Shown here piece by piece: positions 1 to 12,320 of a DNA stretch of 64,000 nucleotides; within the stretch, counting starts at the first letter, position 1; each line of letters starts with the position of its first letter. A program made the position numbers and the translations under genes. Where the stretch lies: contig NZ_JAQUWN010000001.1 of the NCBI RefSeq assembly GCF_028692895.1, positions 1 through 64,000 on the forward strand, in the 5' to 3' direction. This stretch comes from Pseudodesulfovibrio sp. (lineage in GTDB: Bacteria > Desulfobacterota > Desulfovibrionia > Desulfovibrionales > Desulfovibrionaceae). The notes under the pieces are model-generated. The model did no database searches. It was not told the DNA's origin and saw only the letters and a list, made by a program, of their open reading frames with translations.

Positions 1-1
1 C

Positions 2-1027
2 TACGACGAATCCACCCACGCCGCCCGCGTGGCCGAACACCTGGGCACCGAACACACCACCCTCGTCGCCACCCCGGCCCACGCCCTCGACCTCGTCCGC
101 CAACTGCCCGACATCTACGACGAGCCTTTCTCCGACGCCTCGCAACTGCCCACCCACCTGGTGGCCGCCCTGACCCGGCAACACGTCACCGTCTGCCTCA
201 CCGGCGACGGCGGCGACGAATCCTTCGGCGGCTACAACCGACACTTCTGGGCCCCCTCCCTCTGGACGCGCCTCGCCCCCCTGCCCGCCCCCCTGCGCTC
301 CCTCGCGGCCCGCGCCATGCGCCTGCTCCCCCCCGGCGGCTGGGACCACCTCTTCCGCCTCGCCGACCCCGTCCTCCCGGCCCGCGCCAAGATCCGCACG
401 CCCGGACACAAGGCCCATAAACTCGCCGACGCCCTCGACGCCCAGACCCGCGAAGACCTCTACAAACGCCTCGCCTCCACCTGGCCCGACCCCGCCGCCC
501 TCCTATCCGGCGCAACCGAACCGCCGACCGCCCCGGACCAGCCCGAAACCTGGCCCCCCCTGCCCGACTTCACCCGCTGGATGCAGTTCATCGACACCCT
601 CGCCTACCTGCCCGGCGACGTGCTCCAGAAAGTCGACCGCGCCACCATGGCCGTGGCCCTCGAATCCCGCGCACCTTTCCTCGACCACCACGTCGTCGAG
701 TTCGCCTGGAGCCTGCCCCTCCCCCTCCTCGTCTCCGGCAACCAGGGCAAACTCCTCCTGCGCACCCTCCTCGACCGCTTCGTCCCCCGCTCCCTCGTCG
801 AACGACCCAAAGCCGGGTTCGACGTGCCCCTCGACCAGTGGCTGCGCGGACCCCTGCGCAACTGGGCCGCCAACCTGCTCGAACCCGAACGCCTGCGCCA
901 ACAAGGACTCCTCAACCCCGAACCCGTGCGGCGCTGCCTCGCCGACCACCTGGCCGGACGCCGCAACAACCAGTACCGTCTGTGGAACCTGCTCATGCTT
1001 GAGGCATGGCTCGAAAGGTGGATGTAA
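2..1027 (+). CDS. asnB: Asparagine synthetase (glutamine-hydrolysing), C-terminal part; 5' end outside window
   Basis: The reading frame is open from the first bases of the window, so this is the 3' part of a longer gene. It encodes the ATP-dependent synthetase domain that transfers amide nitrogen to aspartate or an aspartate-like acceptor. The motif LTGDGGDESFGGYNRH, near base 200, is characteristic of this domain. So is the block around base 600-690, with LPGDVLQKVDRATMAVALE followed by SRAPFLD. The N-terminal glutaminase domain would lie upstream of base 1 and cannot be checked. Homologues in surface-polysaccharide clusters amidate sugars or exopolysaccharide precursors, so the substrate is uncertain. 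Codon use is strongly C-ending. The stop is followed 13 bases later by a dispersed repeat island. Confidence 0.9.
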   Translation, partial: YDESTHAARVAEHLGTEHTTLVATPAHALDLVRQLPDIYDEPFSDASQLPTHLVAALTRQHVTVCLTGDGGDESFGGYNRHFWAPSLWTRLAPLPAPLRSLAARAMRLLPPGGWDHLFRLADPVLPARAKIRTPGHKAHKLADALDAQTREDLYKRLASTWPDPAALLSGATEPPTAPDQPETWPPLPDFTRWMQFIDTLAYLPGDVLQKVDRATMAVALESRAPFLDHHVVEFAWSLPLPLLVSGNQGKLLLRTLLDRFVPRSLVERPKAGFDVPLDQWLRGPLRNWAANLLEPERLRQQGLLNPEPVRRCLADHLAGRRNNQYRLWNLLMLEAWLERWM

Positions 1028-1040
1028 GCACGGAGGAAGA

Positions 1041-1709
1041 ATGCCTCCGGCGGCCCTCCGGGGGCCACTTCGTGGAGACCAGGGCGCTGCCCTGGACCCG
1101 CCAAAGGCGAGCCTTATCGCTGCTGTCTTCATCCGTAAGGCTCGAAGACTCGCCAACGGCTGAAGCTGGAATCCACTCTCCGCTTTCGCGGGGGCATAAC
1201 TTGGCAGGACGACTCATGCGCGGAGACGGACTGCTCGCTCGCCCCCGCCGTGCCGGGTAACGGCTGGGCCCGAGAAAAACGGGCGGGGATACGTGCCGCT
1301 TACCGGAACACCTCCCGCCGCTTTTCTCGGCCCCAGCCGGGGTGTTTTTTGAAGACAAAGAAACAGGTCAATTTTAAAATCAAGAACCCCGCCTCTGCAA
1401 ATGTCTCAGACGCCGTAACGACAGGCTTTTCAAATCTTCACCAAGCAGTTCACACGGCGTGGGCTAGTGTCCTGAAAGGTTTGGCCGGTCCATTTCCGTC
1501 CCGAAGGGCGGGAATGGACCGGCCAAACCTTTCAGGACGCCGCTCAGCCGCCGCCAGCCAATCCCCCCGCTCACCAACTCCCAATCCCCCGAGCTACTCG
1601 CCCGCGAAGCGGAGATGGGGGTGCAGGGGCTTTGTCCCTGCCGGGTCCAGGGCAGCGCCCTGGTCGCGCCGAAGGCGGCCCCCGCCGGCGAGGCGGCCGC
1701 CGGAGGCAT
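1041..1709. repeat. Intergenic repeat island A, bounded by 15-bp inverted repeats
   Basis: ATGCCTCCGGCGGCC at 1041-1055 is repeated in perfect inverted orientation at 1695-1709. Inside are two convergent copies of a shared block, GAGACCAGGGCGCTGCCCTG followed by GACCCG: plus-strand at 1075-1100, minus-strand at about 1642-1665. Each block is followed, in its own direction, by a long inverted repeat of unrelated sequence. The plus unit has arms at 1261-1287 and 1314-1339. The minus unit has arms at 1469-1497 and 1511-1538. The island fills the gap between the convergent asnB and terC genes, and I see no credible gene in it. Related islands lie at 4305-4572 and 42359-42735. Confidence 0.8.
1261..1349 (+). 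terminator. Long hairpin with T-run downstream of asnB
   Basis: Arms at 1261-1287 and 1314-1339 pair almost completely. A T-rich tail follows at 1344-1349. The 26-base loop is longer than usual for an intrinsic terminator. It may end asnB transcription and is also the hairpin module of repeat island A. Confidence 0.55.
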
Positions 1710-1733
1710 TCCCCGCGCCAGTCCAGCCCAGCC

Positions 1734-2462
1734 CTATCCCTGCGCGTTGCGCGCGCGCAATTTTTTCATGCGCAGGTTCAGGAATTCGACGAACAGGGAG
1801 AAGGCCATGGCGAAGTAGATATAGCCTCGGTCGATGTGCTTGTGCATGCCTTCGGCCATGAGAAAGATGCCGACGAGGAGGAGGAAGGCGAAGGCGAGCA
1901 TTTGGACGGTGGGGTGGTTGGAGACGAAGGTGCTGACGGGTCTGGAGAAGAGGAGCATGACGCCGACGGCGATGACGATGGCGGCGATCATGACGGTGAG
2001 GTGTTGCGCCATGCCCACGGCGGTGATGACGGAGTCGAGGGAGAAGACGATGTCGAGGAGCATGATTTGGATGACGGCGGAGGCGAGGGAGCTGACGGAC
2101 CGGGCCCCGGCGGTTTCCCGGCCGGGCTCTTCGAGTTTGTCGTGGATCTCGTGGGTGGCCTTGGCGAGGAGGAAGAGACCGCCCAGAAGGAGCACGACGT
2201 CGCGTCCGGACACGGTATGTCCCCACGCGGTGAAGAGGGGCGCGGTGAGGCCCATGATGGCGGAGATGGCGAGAAGCAGGGCGATGCGGGTAATCATGGC
2301 CAGGGCGATGCCAAGTCTCCGGGCGGTGTCCCGGGTCGTGTCGGGCAGTTTGTTGGTGACGACCACGACGAAGACGATGTTGTCGATGCCGAGCACGATT
2401 TCGAGACCGGCGAGGGTGATGAGAGCGACGAGGTTTTCGAGGGTCCAGAGTCCTTCCAGCAT
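1734..2462 (-). CDS. TerC-family integral membrane protein
   Basis: This 242-residue protein belongs to the TerC/YkoY family of inner-membrane proteins, linked to tellurite resistance and to manganese or other metal-ion export at the membrane. The N-terminal helices carry the conserved acidic motif LEIVLGIDNIVF (residues about 20-31). A second acidic motif, DIVFSLDSVITAVGM, lies in the middle. About seven hydrophobic segments are visible. The length is slightly short but usual for single-domain members. A GGAG ribosome binding site precedes the ATG. It is convergent with asnB and divergent from pgl, with island A just beyond its stop. The transported substrate cannot be assigned. Confidence 0.88.
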   Translation of the reverse strand: MLEGLWTLENLVALITLAGLEIVLGIDNIVFVVVVTNKLPDTTRDTARRLGIALAMITRIALLLAISAIMGLTAPLFTAWGHTVSGRDVVLLLGGLFLLAKATHEIHDKLEEPGRETAGARSVSSLASAVIQIMLLDIVFSLDSVITAVGMAQHLTVMIAAIVIAVGVMLLFSRPVSTFVSNHPTVQMLAFAFLLLVGIFLMAEGMHKHIDRGYIYFAMAFSLFVEFLNLRMKKLRARNAQG

Positions 2463-2592
2463 ATTGGCTCCGTGTTGGTGGGGGGTGGGCGGACGGAGTA
2501 TGTGAGATGGCTGTTATAAAATCAAGGTCAAGCGATTGACGCGAACCTTCGGGTATGAAATGGTCCCCGGCAAACCCTAGTCGGAGGAAGGC

Positions 2593-3324
2593 ATGGCGGA
2601 TTTTCATGTATTCGAGGACACTGCGGCCGTAACCGAGGCGGCGGCGCGTCTTTTTGCCGATCTTTCCCATCAGGCGCTGTATGAGCGCGGGCGGTTCACG
2701 GTGGCGCTTTCCGGCGGTTCGACGCCGGTGCCGCTGTTTCAGCGGCTGACGTTTTCCCCCTGGTGTTCGGCCATCCCATGGAACCGCACCTTGTTTTTCT
2801 GGGGTGACGACCGGGCCGTGGGTCCTGAGCACGAGTACAGCAACTATCGCATGGCGCGGGTGACGCTGCTGGACCACGTGCCGGTGGCGGAGGAGAACGT
2901 GATCCGGATTCGGGGCGAGCTGGGCGCCGTGGAGGCGGCCAAGGCGTACAAGGCCGACCTGGCCGAGGCCTTCGGGCCGTGCGGCGCGCCCCGGTTCGAC
3001 CTGGTGATCCAGGGCGTGGGCATGGACGGACACACGGCCTCGCTGTTTCCGGGCGGGCCGGAGCTGGAGGCCACATCCTGGGTGGTGCCGGTTTCCAATG
3101 CCTCGGCCGACCCGGCCGTGGACCGCGTGACCCTGAGCCTGCCGGTCTTCAACCGTGCGCGCACGGCGCTTTTTTTGGCCACGGGCACAGGCAAGGCTCC
3201 GGTGGTGCGCGACGTGGTCAACGATCCCGCGGCGATGGACCGGTATCCGGCTGCGCGCGTGGAGGCGGAGCAGACGCTCTGGTACGTGGACGAGAACGCC
3301 TTCAGCCTGGCCAAGAAGGGCTGA
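2593..3324 (+). CDS. pgl: 6-phosphogluconolactonase
   Basis: This 243-residue cytosolic enzyme of the oxidative pentose phosphate pathway hydrolyses 6-phosphogluconolactone to 6-phosphogluconate. It belongs to the glucosamine-6-phosphate isomerase/DevB family. Visible motifs are ALSGGSTPVPLFQRL near residue 37, the FFWGDDRAVG and YSNYRMA segments near residues 73-95, and GVGMDGHTASLFPG near residue 142. The length matches the family. The start is supported by a strong CGGAGGAAGG site 7-8 bases upstream. It appears to be monocistronic and ends in an intrinsic terminator. No glucose-6-phosphate dehydrogenase gene is in the window. Confidence 0.92.
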   Translation: MADFHVFEDTAAVTEAAARLFADLSHQALYERGRFTVALSGGSTPVPLFQRLTFSPWCSAIPWNRTLFFWGDDRAVGPEHEYSNYRMARVTLLDHVPVAEENVIRIRGELGAVEAAKAYKADLAEAFGPCGAPRFDLVIQGVGMDGHTASLFPGGPELEATSWVVPVSNASADPAVDRVTLSLPVFNRARTALFLATGTGKAPVVRDVVNDPAAMDRYPAARVEAEQTLWYVDENAFSLAKKG

Positions 3325-3346
3325 TTGCTTCGACCATACAATGCAG

Positions 3347-3384
3347 GAAGGTGCGTCGTACAATACGGCGCACCTTCTTTTTTT
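3347..3384 (+). terminator. Intrinsic terminator after pgl
   Basis: GAAGGTGCG at 3347-3355 pairs with CGCACCTTC at 3369-3377 and is followed by seven T residues. It lies 23 bases after the pgl stop. Confidence 0.8.
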
Positions 3385-3421
3385 CATTCGATATTCATCC
3401 GGGTGTAAATCGGAGAATTTG

Positions 3422-4294
3422 CTAGATGCCTTCTCCGGCCGGTTCGGGGTCCTGGGCCGGGGGATCGTCCATGTCCGGCGGCGGGCCGGGTTTTTCCTCT
3501 TCGACCCCGGCGTCGGGCAGGTTGGCCAGCCGCGTCTCCACGACCTTGGGGTTGGGGTAGGTGGTGCGGATGGATTCCAGGAGTTCCCGGGTCTTGGCGT
3601 AGTTGCGCTCGTTCTCGTAGATGTCGGCCAGCAGGAAGATGGAGAGGGCCCGGGTCTCGTCGCTCACGTCCGGCAGGTCCAGAAGCGTGTCCACGGCGCG
3701 TTTCGACTGGCTCCAGTTGGAGATGAACGAATAGCTCTGGGCCAGCTCGTAGAGGCATTTGGCCTTGGATTCGTTGTTCGGGGCCGCGTCCGCGCAGTTG
3801 GACAGCGTGGCGGTGACCAGGTCGTAGTTGCCCATGGCCCGGTAGAGCTTGGCCATGCGCATCTGGGTCTGGCACATCCGCTCGGGATTTCCGGCCGCGT
3901 GCACCAGACATTTTTCGTATGATTCCACTGCCTTGGTCAGGTTTCCCAACTGCGAATAGACGTCGCCCAGCCGGTTCATGATCCGCCAGGCCTCGTCCGG
4001 GTCGGTGCCGAGCTCCAGATACATGGCCTCCAGGAGCACCACGGCCCGATCCAGCTCGCCCTTGATGTTCACGGCGATCTCGCTCAGCCGCTCCCAGGCC
4101 TCCTTGCGGAACTTGCCCTGGGGCTCGACCTGGAGATAGCGCTCGTATCCCTTCTCGGCCTCCAGGTAGAAGCCCTTGGAATAGGCGTCGCGCGCCTGCT
4201 CCAGGTCCTCGGCCCCGGCCGAGCCGGACCGCGAGCAGCCCACCAGCGCCAGAAGCGCCAGGACCACCGCCATATATGCCATCGCTCGCCGCAT
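3422..4294 (-). CDS. TPR-repeat outer-membrane-type lipoprotein
   Basis: This 290-residue protein starts with a short lipoprotein signal peptide ending in the lipobox LVGC (Cys about residue 20), so export and lipid anchoring are likely. The rest is a helical array of tetratricopeptide-like repeats. Phrases such as AYSKGFYLEAEKGYERYL and DVYSQLGNLTKAVESYEKC recur with about 34-residue spacing from residue 33 to about 240. The tail is Pro/Glu-rich. TPR lipoproteins act as scaffolds (BamD and cell-envelope assembly factors are examples), but I cannot assign a partner. An internal ATG at codon 5 or 8 could be the true start, with the lipobox kept. It is read in the same direction as gyrA but separated from it by repeat island B. 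Confidence 0.75.
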   Translation of the reverse strand: MRRAMAYMAVVLALLALVGCSRSGSAGAEDLEQARDAYSKGFYLEAEKGYERYLQVEPQGKFRKEAWERLSEIAVNIKGELDRAVVLLEAMYLELGTDPDEAWRIMNRLGDVYSQLGNLTKAVESYEKCLVHAAGNPERMCQTQMRMAKLYRAMGNYDLVTATLSNCADAAPNNESKAKCLYELAQSYSFISNWSQSKRAVDTLLDLPDVSDETRALSIFLLADIYENERNYAKTRELLESIRTTYPNPKVVETRLANLPDAGVEEEKPGPPPDMDDPPAQDPEPAGEGI

Positions 4295-4304
4295 CGTCGT
4301 CAGA

Positions 4305-4572
4305 ATGCCTCCGGCGGCTTAAGAACCTTTTGAAAAAGGTTCTTAAGAATCTCCAAAACTTTTTAACGCGCTTCGCGGGTCAAAGCGGGGGTGGGTAGAG
4401 CCTATTGAAATCCAATGGGCAACGCCGAACCCCATTCAGAAACAACCATGGTTTCAACCCCTCCCAAGCGAAGCGTAGCCAAAAAGTTTGGGAAGGGGAT
4501 GGGTTGCGCGGGGAAGGGAAGGGGAGAACCCTTTTCAAAGGGTTTCCCCTTCCCCCCGGCCGCCGGAGGCAT
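4305..4572. repeat. Intergenic repeat island B, bounded by 14-bp inverted repeats
   Basis: ATGCCTCCGGCGGC at 4305-4318 is inverted at 4559-4572. The left half carries an AAGAACCTTTTGAAAAAGG-type hairpin (about 4320-4348), then AAAACTTTTT and a CGCTTCGCGGG motif. The right half carries the gyrA terminator hairpin, plus AAAAAGTTTGGGAAGGG and CGAAGCG in inverted orientation. It therefore looks like two convergent units joined head to head. No gene is visible. Confidence 0.7.
4510..4556 (-). terminator. Hairpin terminator downstream of gyrA
   Basis: A nested inverted repeat is centred near base 4536, with an AACCCTT / AAGGGTT core and GGGGA / TCCCC flanks. It follows the gyrA stop on the minus strand. 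It has no long T-run, so efficiency is uncertain. It forms the right half of repeat island B. Confidence 0.5.
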
Positions 4573-4575
4573 TTT

Positions 4576-7017
4576 CTATGCTTCCGTGATTTCCTCGTCG
4601 TCGTCCATGACCAGGTCGAACCCGGCCACGCTGTTGCCTTCGTCCATGCGCACCAGGCGGACGCCCTGGGTGGCGCGGCCGCGCGTCAGCGAGACCTCGG
4701 ACACGGACATGCGGATGATCTTGTTCTGGGTGGTCAGCAGGATGACGTCGTCGGTCTCGTTGACCATGCGCGCGCCCACGACCTTGCCGGTCTTGTTGGT
4801 CAGGCGCATGTTCAGGATGCCCTTGCCGCCGCGCGACTGGCCCCGGTACTGGTCGATGCCGGTGCGCTTGCCGAAGCCGCCCTCGCTGACCGTGAGCAAC
4901 TGGTCGCGTTCCGGATCGCCGGTGACCTCGCAGGACACGACCACGTCGTCGCCGCGCAGGGCCATGCCCTTGACGCCGGCGGTGGCGCGGCCCATGGGCC
5001 GGGCGTCGTCGATATGGAAGCGGATGGCCGAGCCGTCGCGGCTGACCAGGATGCAGTCCACGTCCGGCTCCACCTCGCGCACGGTCATCAGTTCGTCATT
5101 GTCGCGCAGGTTGACGGCCCGGATGCCGGTGGCCCGGCAGTTGCCGTACAAGCCGATGGACGAACGCTTTATCATGCCCTTGCGGGTCACGAACAGGAAG
5201 AAGCGGTCGTCCGCGAATTCGCGAAGGGAGAGGGCGGTGGCGATGTGCTCGTCCTTCTCCAGCGGCAGCAGGTTGTTGACGTGGCCGCCCTTGGCGTAGC
5301 GCGAGCCCTCGGGCACCTGGTGGACCTTGATCTTGAACATCTTGCCCAGGTTGGTGAACAGGACCAGGTGCTGATGGTTGGTGGTCAGCATGAAGGTGTG
5401 GATGAAGTCGCCGTCGCCGGTCTGCACGCCAGCGATGCCCTTTCCGCCCCGTTTCTGGGCCGTGTAGTTGGAGAGCGGGGTGCGCTTGATGTAGCCGCGG
5501 CGGGAGAGGGTGATGACGGTTTCCTCGTCCGGGATGAGGTCCTCGATGTCGATGGCGTCGAGGTCGGCCATGAGCAGCTCGGACTTGCGCGGGGTGGCGT
5601 AGCCCTCCTTGATCTCGGTCAGTTCCTGGCGGATGACCGACTTGAGCACTTCCTCGTTCTCCAGGATGGACTTGTAGTATTCGATCTTCTTGAGCAGCTC
5701 GGCCAGTTCCTCCAGCAGCTTCTCGCGCTCCAGGCCGGTCAGCTTCTGAAGGCGCATGTCGAGGATGGCCTTGGCCTGGATCTCGGACAGTGAGAAGCGG
5801 GACATGAGGGCGTCGCGCGCCTCCTCGGGCGACTTGGACGCCCGGATCAGCCGGACGACCTCGTCGATGTTGTCGAGCGCGATGCGGAGGCCTTCCAGGA
5901 TGTGGACGCGCTTCTCGCACTTGTCGAGGTCGAACTTGGTGCGGCGGATGACCACCTCGCGGCGGTGCTCCAGGAAGTGGGACAGGGCCTCCTTGAGGTT
6001 CAGGAGCATGGGCCGCTTGCCCACCACGGCCATCATGTTGATGCCGAAGCTCGTCTCAAGCGGCGTGTACTTGTAGAGCGCGTTGACGATGATGTCCGGA
6101 ATGGCGCCGCGCTTGAGGTCCATGACGATGCGGATGCCCTTGCGGTCCGACTCGTCGCGCAGGTCGGCGATGCCGTCGATGCGCTTCTCGTGGACCAGGG
6201 CCGCGATCTTCTCCACCAGGGTGGACTTGTTGAGCGCGAAGGGAATCTCGCGGATTATGATCCGCTCCTTGTGCCCCTTCTTGGCCTCCTCGACCTCGAC
6301 AACGCCCCGGATCTTGATGGAGCCCCGGCCGGTGGTGTAGGCGTCGGTCAGCCCCTGGCCGCCGAAGATGGTGCCGCCGGTGGGGAAGTCCGGGCCCTTG
6401 ACGTACTGCATGATGTCGGCCACCGAGCAACCGGGGTTGTCCAGCAGGTGGACGGTGCCGTCGATGAGCTCGCCCAGGTTGTGGGGCGGTATGTTGGTGG
6501 CCATGCCGACCGCGATTCCGGTGCTGCCGTTGAGGAGCAGGTTGGGCACCTTGGTGGGCAGGACCAGGGGCTCCTGCAGGGAGTTGTCGTAGTTGGGCCC
6601 GAAGTCGACGGTGTTCTTGTCGATGTCGCCGAGGAACTCGGAACAGAGCCGGGCCATGCGCACTTCGGTGTAACGCATGGCGGCCGCGGAGTCGCCGTCG
6701 ATGGAGCCGAAGTTGCCCTGGCCGTCCACCAGCGTGTCGCGCATGGAGAAGTCCTGGGCCATGCGGACCAGGGCGTCGTAGACGGCGGAGTCGCCGTGCG
6801 GGTGGTATTTACCGATGACGTCGCCGACCACGCGCGCGGACTTCTTGTACGGACGGTTGAAGTAGTTGCCCAGGTCGTGCATGGCGAAGAGAATGCGCCG
6901 GTGGACGGGTTTCAGGCCGTCCCGCACGTCGGGTATCGCGCGTCCGATGATGACGGACAGCGAATACTCCAGGTAACTCTTCTTCATCTCCCGTTCGATG
7001 GTAATCGTATCGCTCAT
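4576..7017 (-). CDS. gyrA: DNA gyrase subunit A
   Basis: This 813-residue breakage-reunion subunit of DNA gyrase introduces negative supercoils with GyrB. The N-terminal domain carries the active-site tyrosine in [11 protein letters not shown] (Tyr116). The quinolone-resistance region [17 protein letters not shown] retains Ser77 and Asp81, equivalent to the sensitive-type Ser83 and Asp87 of Escherichia coli. The GyrA-box QKRGGKG near residue 525 begins the DNA-wrapping beta-propeller domain and marks this as gyrase rather than topoisomerase IV. The length is normal. The start is supported by CAGGAGGC upstream. It lies 253 bases downstream of gyrB in the same direction. Confidence 0.97.
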   Translation of the reverse strand: MSDTITIEREMKKSYLEYSLSVIIGRAIPDVRDGLKPVHRRILFAMHDLGNYFNRPYKKSARVVGDVIGKYHPHGDSAVYDALVRMAQDFSMRDTLVDGQGNFGSIDGDSAAAMRYTEVRMARLCSEFLGDIDKNTVDFGPNYDNSLQEPLVLPTKVPNLLLNGSTGIAVGMATNIPPHNLGELIDGTVHLLDNPGCSVADIMQYVKGPDFPTGGTIFGGQGLTDAYTTGRGSIKIRGVVEVEEAKKGHKERIIIREIPFALNKSTLVEKIAALVHEKRIDGIADLRDESDRKGIRIVMDLKRGAIPDIIVNALYKYTPLETSFGINMMAVVGKRPMLLNLKEALSHFLEHRREVVIRRTKFDLDKCEKRVHILEGLRIALDNIDEVVRLIRASKSPEEARDALMSRFSLSEIQAKAILDMRLQKLTGLEREKLLEELAELLKKIEYYKSILENEEVLKSVIRQELTEIKEGYATPRKSELLMADLDAIDIEDLIPDEETVITLSRRGYIKRTPLSNYTAQKRGGKGIAGVQTGDGDFIHTFMLTTNHQHLVLFTNLGKMFKIKVHQVPEGSRYAKGGHVNNLLPLEKDEHIATALSLREFADDRFFLFVTRKGMIKRSSIGLYGNCRATGIRAVNLRDNDELMTVREVEPDVDCILVSRDGSAIRFHIDDARPMGRATAGVKGMALRGDDVVVSCEVTGDPERDQLLTVSEGGFGKRTGIDQYRGQSRGGKGILNMRLTNKTGKVVGARMVNETDDVILLTTQNKIIRMSVSEVSLTRGRATQGVRLVRMDEGNSVAGFDLVMDDDEEITEA

Positions 7018-7270
7018 TCAGCCTCCTGGGATGCCTCGGGCGGGCCTGTCGGCCGTCGCCCCCGGCGGTCGCGGAAACCGGAAAACGGTCGCCGGGACGC
7101 TCCCAAACTGTTTGTTCCGCCGCCTGCCGGACCGGGTCGAACCTCCCTGACCGGACCTGCGGCGAACCGTTGCTGTCGTGTTCTCTAAAAGTAATCCACT
7201 GTGGCCGGCCTTCTGCCGCGCGGGTCACGCTTGTCCCTGGACCCGGTGGCGGCGGCTCGGCCGGTCTCGC

Positions 7271-9670
<2,400 letters not shown>

Positions 9671-10846
9671 CTACGCATTTTCCTCGGTGTAGTAAGTCTC
9701 TTCCTGGATCATCATCGGCATGACGATGACCTGGTAGTCCTTGTCGTCCGGTCCGGTGACGCCGCAGGGCGCCTCGGTGCCGGTCAGGGTGAACTTGACG
9801 GTGTCTGAATTGAAGTGGTTCAGGATGTCGATCAGGTGCCGGGTCGGGAAGGCGATGCGCTGCATGGACCCGGTGAAGGTCGCGTCCAGGGACTCGCGCG
9901 CCGTGCCGGTCTCCTGGCCCTGGGCCGAGATGGTGACCTCGTTGCCGCCGAAGGCGAAGTAGGCGCAGCGGTTGGAGTCGGTGTTGAACAGGGCCACGCG
10001 GGACAGGGCGTCCACCAGCTCCATGCGCTTGACCTCCAGGGTCGAGACGTCGGGATCGCCGAGCTTGGCCAGGAAGTTGTGGTAGTTGGGATACTGGTAA
10101 TAGGAGAGCGGCAGGGTGAAGGTCTCGCGCTGGTTGCCGGTGCGGAAGAAGAGCCGCTTCTCGGAGATGGCCAGTTCGATCTCGTCGGCGGTGAGCCATT
10201 TCTTGAGCTCGGCCAGGTACTTCTTCTGGATCAGCACGCCCTCCTCGGGGAGCATGGCGTGGATGTCGTCGTTCAGGAAGTTGAACATGGCGAACTGGTG
10301 GCCGTTCAGGCCGCAGACCTCCACCTTCTTCACCCCGCCCTCTTCGCGCGGCGCGAAGTAGATGCAGGCGATGGCCTCCATGGAGTCCTCGTCCGAGATG
10401 CAGAACGAGATCTTCTCGATGATCTCGTGCAGGAAGTCGCCGGACCAGAACACGGTGTTGTCCTCGGGAAATGCCGAGAACTTCTGGAACCACTCGGGGT
10501 CGTTGACCGGAAACTTGTACTTCCTGGCCTTCTGCTCCACCAGGACGTTGGCGGACTCGTCGTCCGTGCGGATGGTCAGCTCGCCCTGGTCGGAGCGAAG
10601 CTGCTTGACCAGGTCGTAGAAGGCCCGGCCCTGGACGCCAGCCAGTCCGTCATTCTCGATGGAGGCCGGGTAGGACCCTTTGAACTCCAGGTTGGAGTCG
10701 GTGGACATCACGTTCAGGTTCCCGTTTTCGCACTGGAGCCAGATGGTCCGCAGGAAGGCGGCGCCCGTCTTGGCCGGGATGATGTTCGCCGACTTCTGCA
10801 GGCCTTCGATGATCTCGTCTCTGTTCACTTTCAAAAACATAAACAA
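9671..10846 (-). CDS. dnaN: DNA polymerase III beta subunit (sliding clamp)
   Basis: This 391-residue protein is the ring-shaped processivity clamp that tethers DNA polymerase III and other partners to DNA. Three consecutive clamp domains fit the sequence. The N terminus has the FLKVNRDEIIEGLQKSANII start and the centre has the PLSYYQYPNYHNFL block. The C-terminal domain has the end motif DYQVIVMPMMIQ, which includes the VMPM(M/R) signature of the partner-binding pocket. It is a little longer than the usual 366-378 residues. GATATTGTT and AAGGAGAT precede the ATG, the latter being a strong ribosome binding site. Its stop abuts gyrB. Confidence 0.96.
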   Translation of the reverse strand: MFMFLKVNRDEIIEGLQKSANIIPAKTGAAFLRTIWLQCENGNLNVMSTDSNLEFKGSYPASIENDGLAGVQGRAFYDLVKQLRSDQGELTIRTDDESANVLVEQKARKYKFPVNDPEWFQKFSAFPEDNTVFWSGDFLHEIIEKISFCISDEDSMEAIACIYFAPREEGGVKKVEVCGLNGHQFAMFNFLNDDIHAMLPEEGVLIQKKYLAELKKWLTADEIELAISEKRLFFRTGNQRETFTLPLSYYQYPNYHNFLAKLGDPDVSTLEVKRMELVDALSRVALFNTDSNRCAYFAFGGNEVTISAQGQETGTARESLDATFTGSMQRIAFPTRHLIDILNHFNSDTVKFTLTGTEAPCGVTGPDDKDYQVIVMPMMIQEETYYTEENA

Positions 10847-10988
10847 TATCTCCTTAATTGGGATTTATTGTCCCGGTTCTTATGTTCGTTTCCAGCTTAT
10901 CATGCCGGAATGAATGAAGATTATATGCACACATCCTGGTTCGTCGTTCAGGTGCCGGTTTTCCAAACTCCCTGTCCGTCGCTCTCGC

Positions 10989-12320
10989 TCACGACATGCG
11001 ACATTTTTGCTTCAGGGTTTTCAACAGTTGTTTCAATTCCATGTCATCTTCCTGTAATTGATCGATTTTTTTTACGGAGTACAGGACCGTGGAGTGGTCC
11101 TTGCCCCCAAAGGCGCGGCCCAGGGAGGGGTAGGAGGTGTTCAGCATGGTCCGGCACAGGAACATGGCCACCTGCCTGGCCTGGGCGATGTTCTGGTGCC
11201 GCTTGGCCCCGGTCAGGTCCTTGACGTGGATGTTGAAATGCTCGCTGACCACGCTCATGATCTTCTTGGGCGTCAGGTCGTCCGTGGCCTTCTCCTCGGT
11301 GTTGGAGAGGATGTGCTGGAAGTCCTTCTGGGTCAGGTCCTTCTTGACCAGCTCCTTGAAGGCGAAGAGCTTGAGCAGGATGCCCTGGAGATAGCGGAAG
11401 TCCGTGAACCGCTGGGCCAGGGTCAGGATCTGCTCCTTGGACAGGTTGAGGCGCTTGAGTCGGCACTGGCGCTGGATGTATCCGACCCGAATCTCCAGGT
11501 CCGGCTCCTTGAGGGTGACGATGAGCCCCCAGCCCAGCCGGGATTGCAGGCTCTCGTCCAGGAAGTCGTAGCTCGTCACCTTGTCGCGGCAGGCGATGAC
11601 CATCTGCTTCTTGTTGTCGTAGAAGTGGTTGAAGATGTTCACCAGCTCCTGCTGGAAATGCGGATATTCCCGGATCTTCTGGAAGTCGTCCAGGAACAGG
11701 AATTCATACTCGAACAGGTGGTTGCGGGCCCGGAACGGGTCGCCCCGGAACTGGATGGTGTAGAGCGAGTTGAGCTCGTCCATGGTGCCCATGAAAATGG
11801 CCGAGTAGTCGTGCTTCTTGCTGATCTCGTTGCCCACGGACTTGATGAGGTGGGTCTTGCCCGAACCGCCCGGCCCGCAGATGATGAACGGGTTGAACAG
11901 CGAGCCCGACTGCTTGGAGACCTCCTTGGCCGAGGCGATGGGGAAGTAGTTCTTCTTGTTGATGAGGAAGGTGTCGAAGGTGAATTCCTGGCCGAAGGGG
12001 AAGTCGATGCGCTTGACCAGCTCCACGGCCTGGACGCCCTTGGACCGGTCCACCGCGCCGTTGTCCCGGTAGCTGACCACGTATCCCGCGCCCAGGTACA
12101 TGTTGAGCTGCGCCTCGAAGCGGTCCTGGATTTCGCTTTCGAACCACTTGGCGAAAAAAGCATGGGGAAAACCCACGGTGACCCGCTTGTTTTCCTCGTC
12201 GTATTCGAACTGCAACGGGTCGAACCAGCGCTTGAGATCGTCGTCCGAATTGGTCTGCAGAAGATGGGTGCGAAGACTTTGTTTCACGCTGAACCGAACC
12301 GTTGTACCGTGGTTTTCCAA
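10989..12320 (-). CDS. dnaA: Chromosomal replication initiator DnaA
   Basis: This AAA+ ATPase binds DnaA boxes and opens the replication origin. Domain III has Walker A GPGGSGKTHLI and Walker B FLFLDDFQ. Domain IV has the DNA-recognition signature GGKDHSTVLYSVKKID near the C terminus. At 443 residues the linker between domains I and III is short. The longest frame starts at a TTG (12318-12320) with no convincing ribosome binding site. A GTG at 12287, giving VKQSLRTHLL, aligns better with how related DnaA proteins begin and is a serious alternative start. It is separated from dnaN by 142 bases. I see no DnaA-box cluster on either side. Confidence 0.95.
   Translation of the reverse strand: MENHGTTVRFSVKQSLRTHLLQTNSDDDLKRWFDPLQFEYDEENKRVTVGFPHAFFAKWFESEIQDRFEAQLNMYLGAGYVVSYRDNGAVDRSKGVQAVELVKRIDFPFGQEFTFDTFLINKKNYFPIASAKEVSKQSGSLFNPFIICGPGGSGKTHLIKSVGNEISKKHDYSAIFMGTMDELNSLYTIQFRGDPFRARNHLFEYEFLFLDDFQKIREYPHFQQELVNIFNHFYDNKKQMVIACRDKVTSYDFLDESLQSRLGWGLIVTLKEPDLEIRVGYIQRQCRLKRLNLSKEQILTLAQRFTDFRYLQGILLKLFAFKELVKKDLTQKDFQHILSNTEEKATDDLTPKKIMSVVSEHFNIHVKDLTGAKRHQNIAQARQVAMFLCRTMLNTSYPSLGRAFGGKDHSTVLYSVKKIDQLQEDDMELKQLLKTLKQKCRMS

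Noticed and set aside
10847-10988. Replication origin between dnaA and dnaN
   Set aside because: The gap is short and contains no TTATNCACA match; ATATGCACA-like sequences differ too much from the consensus.
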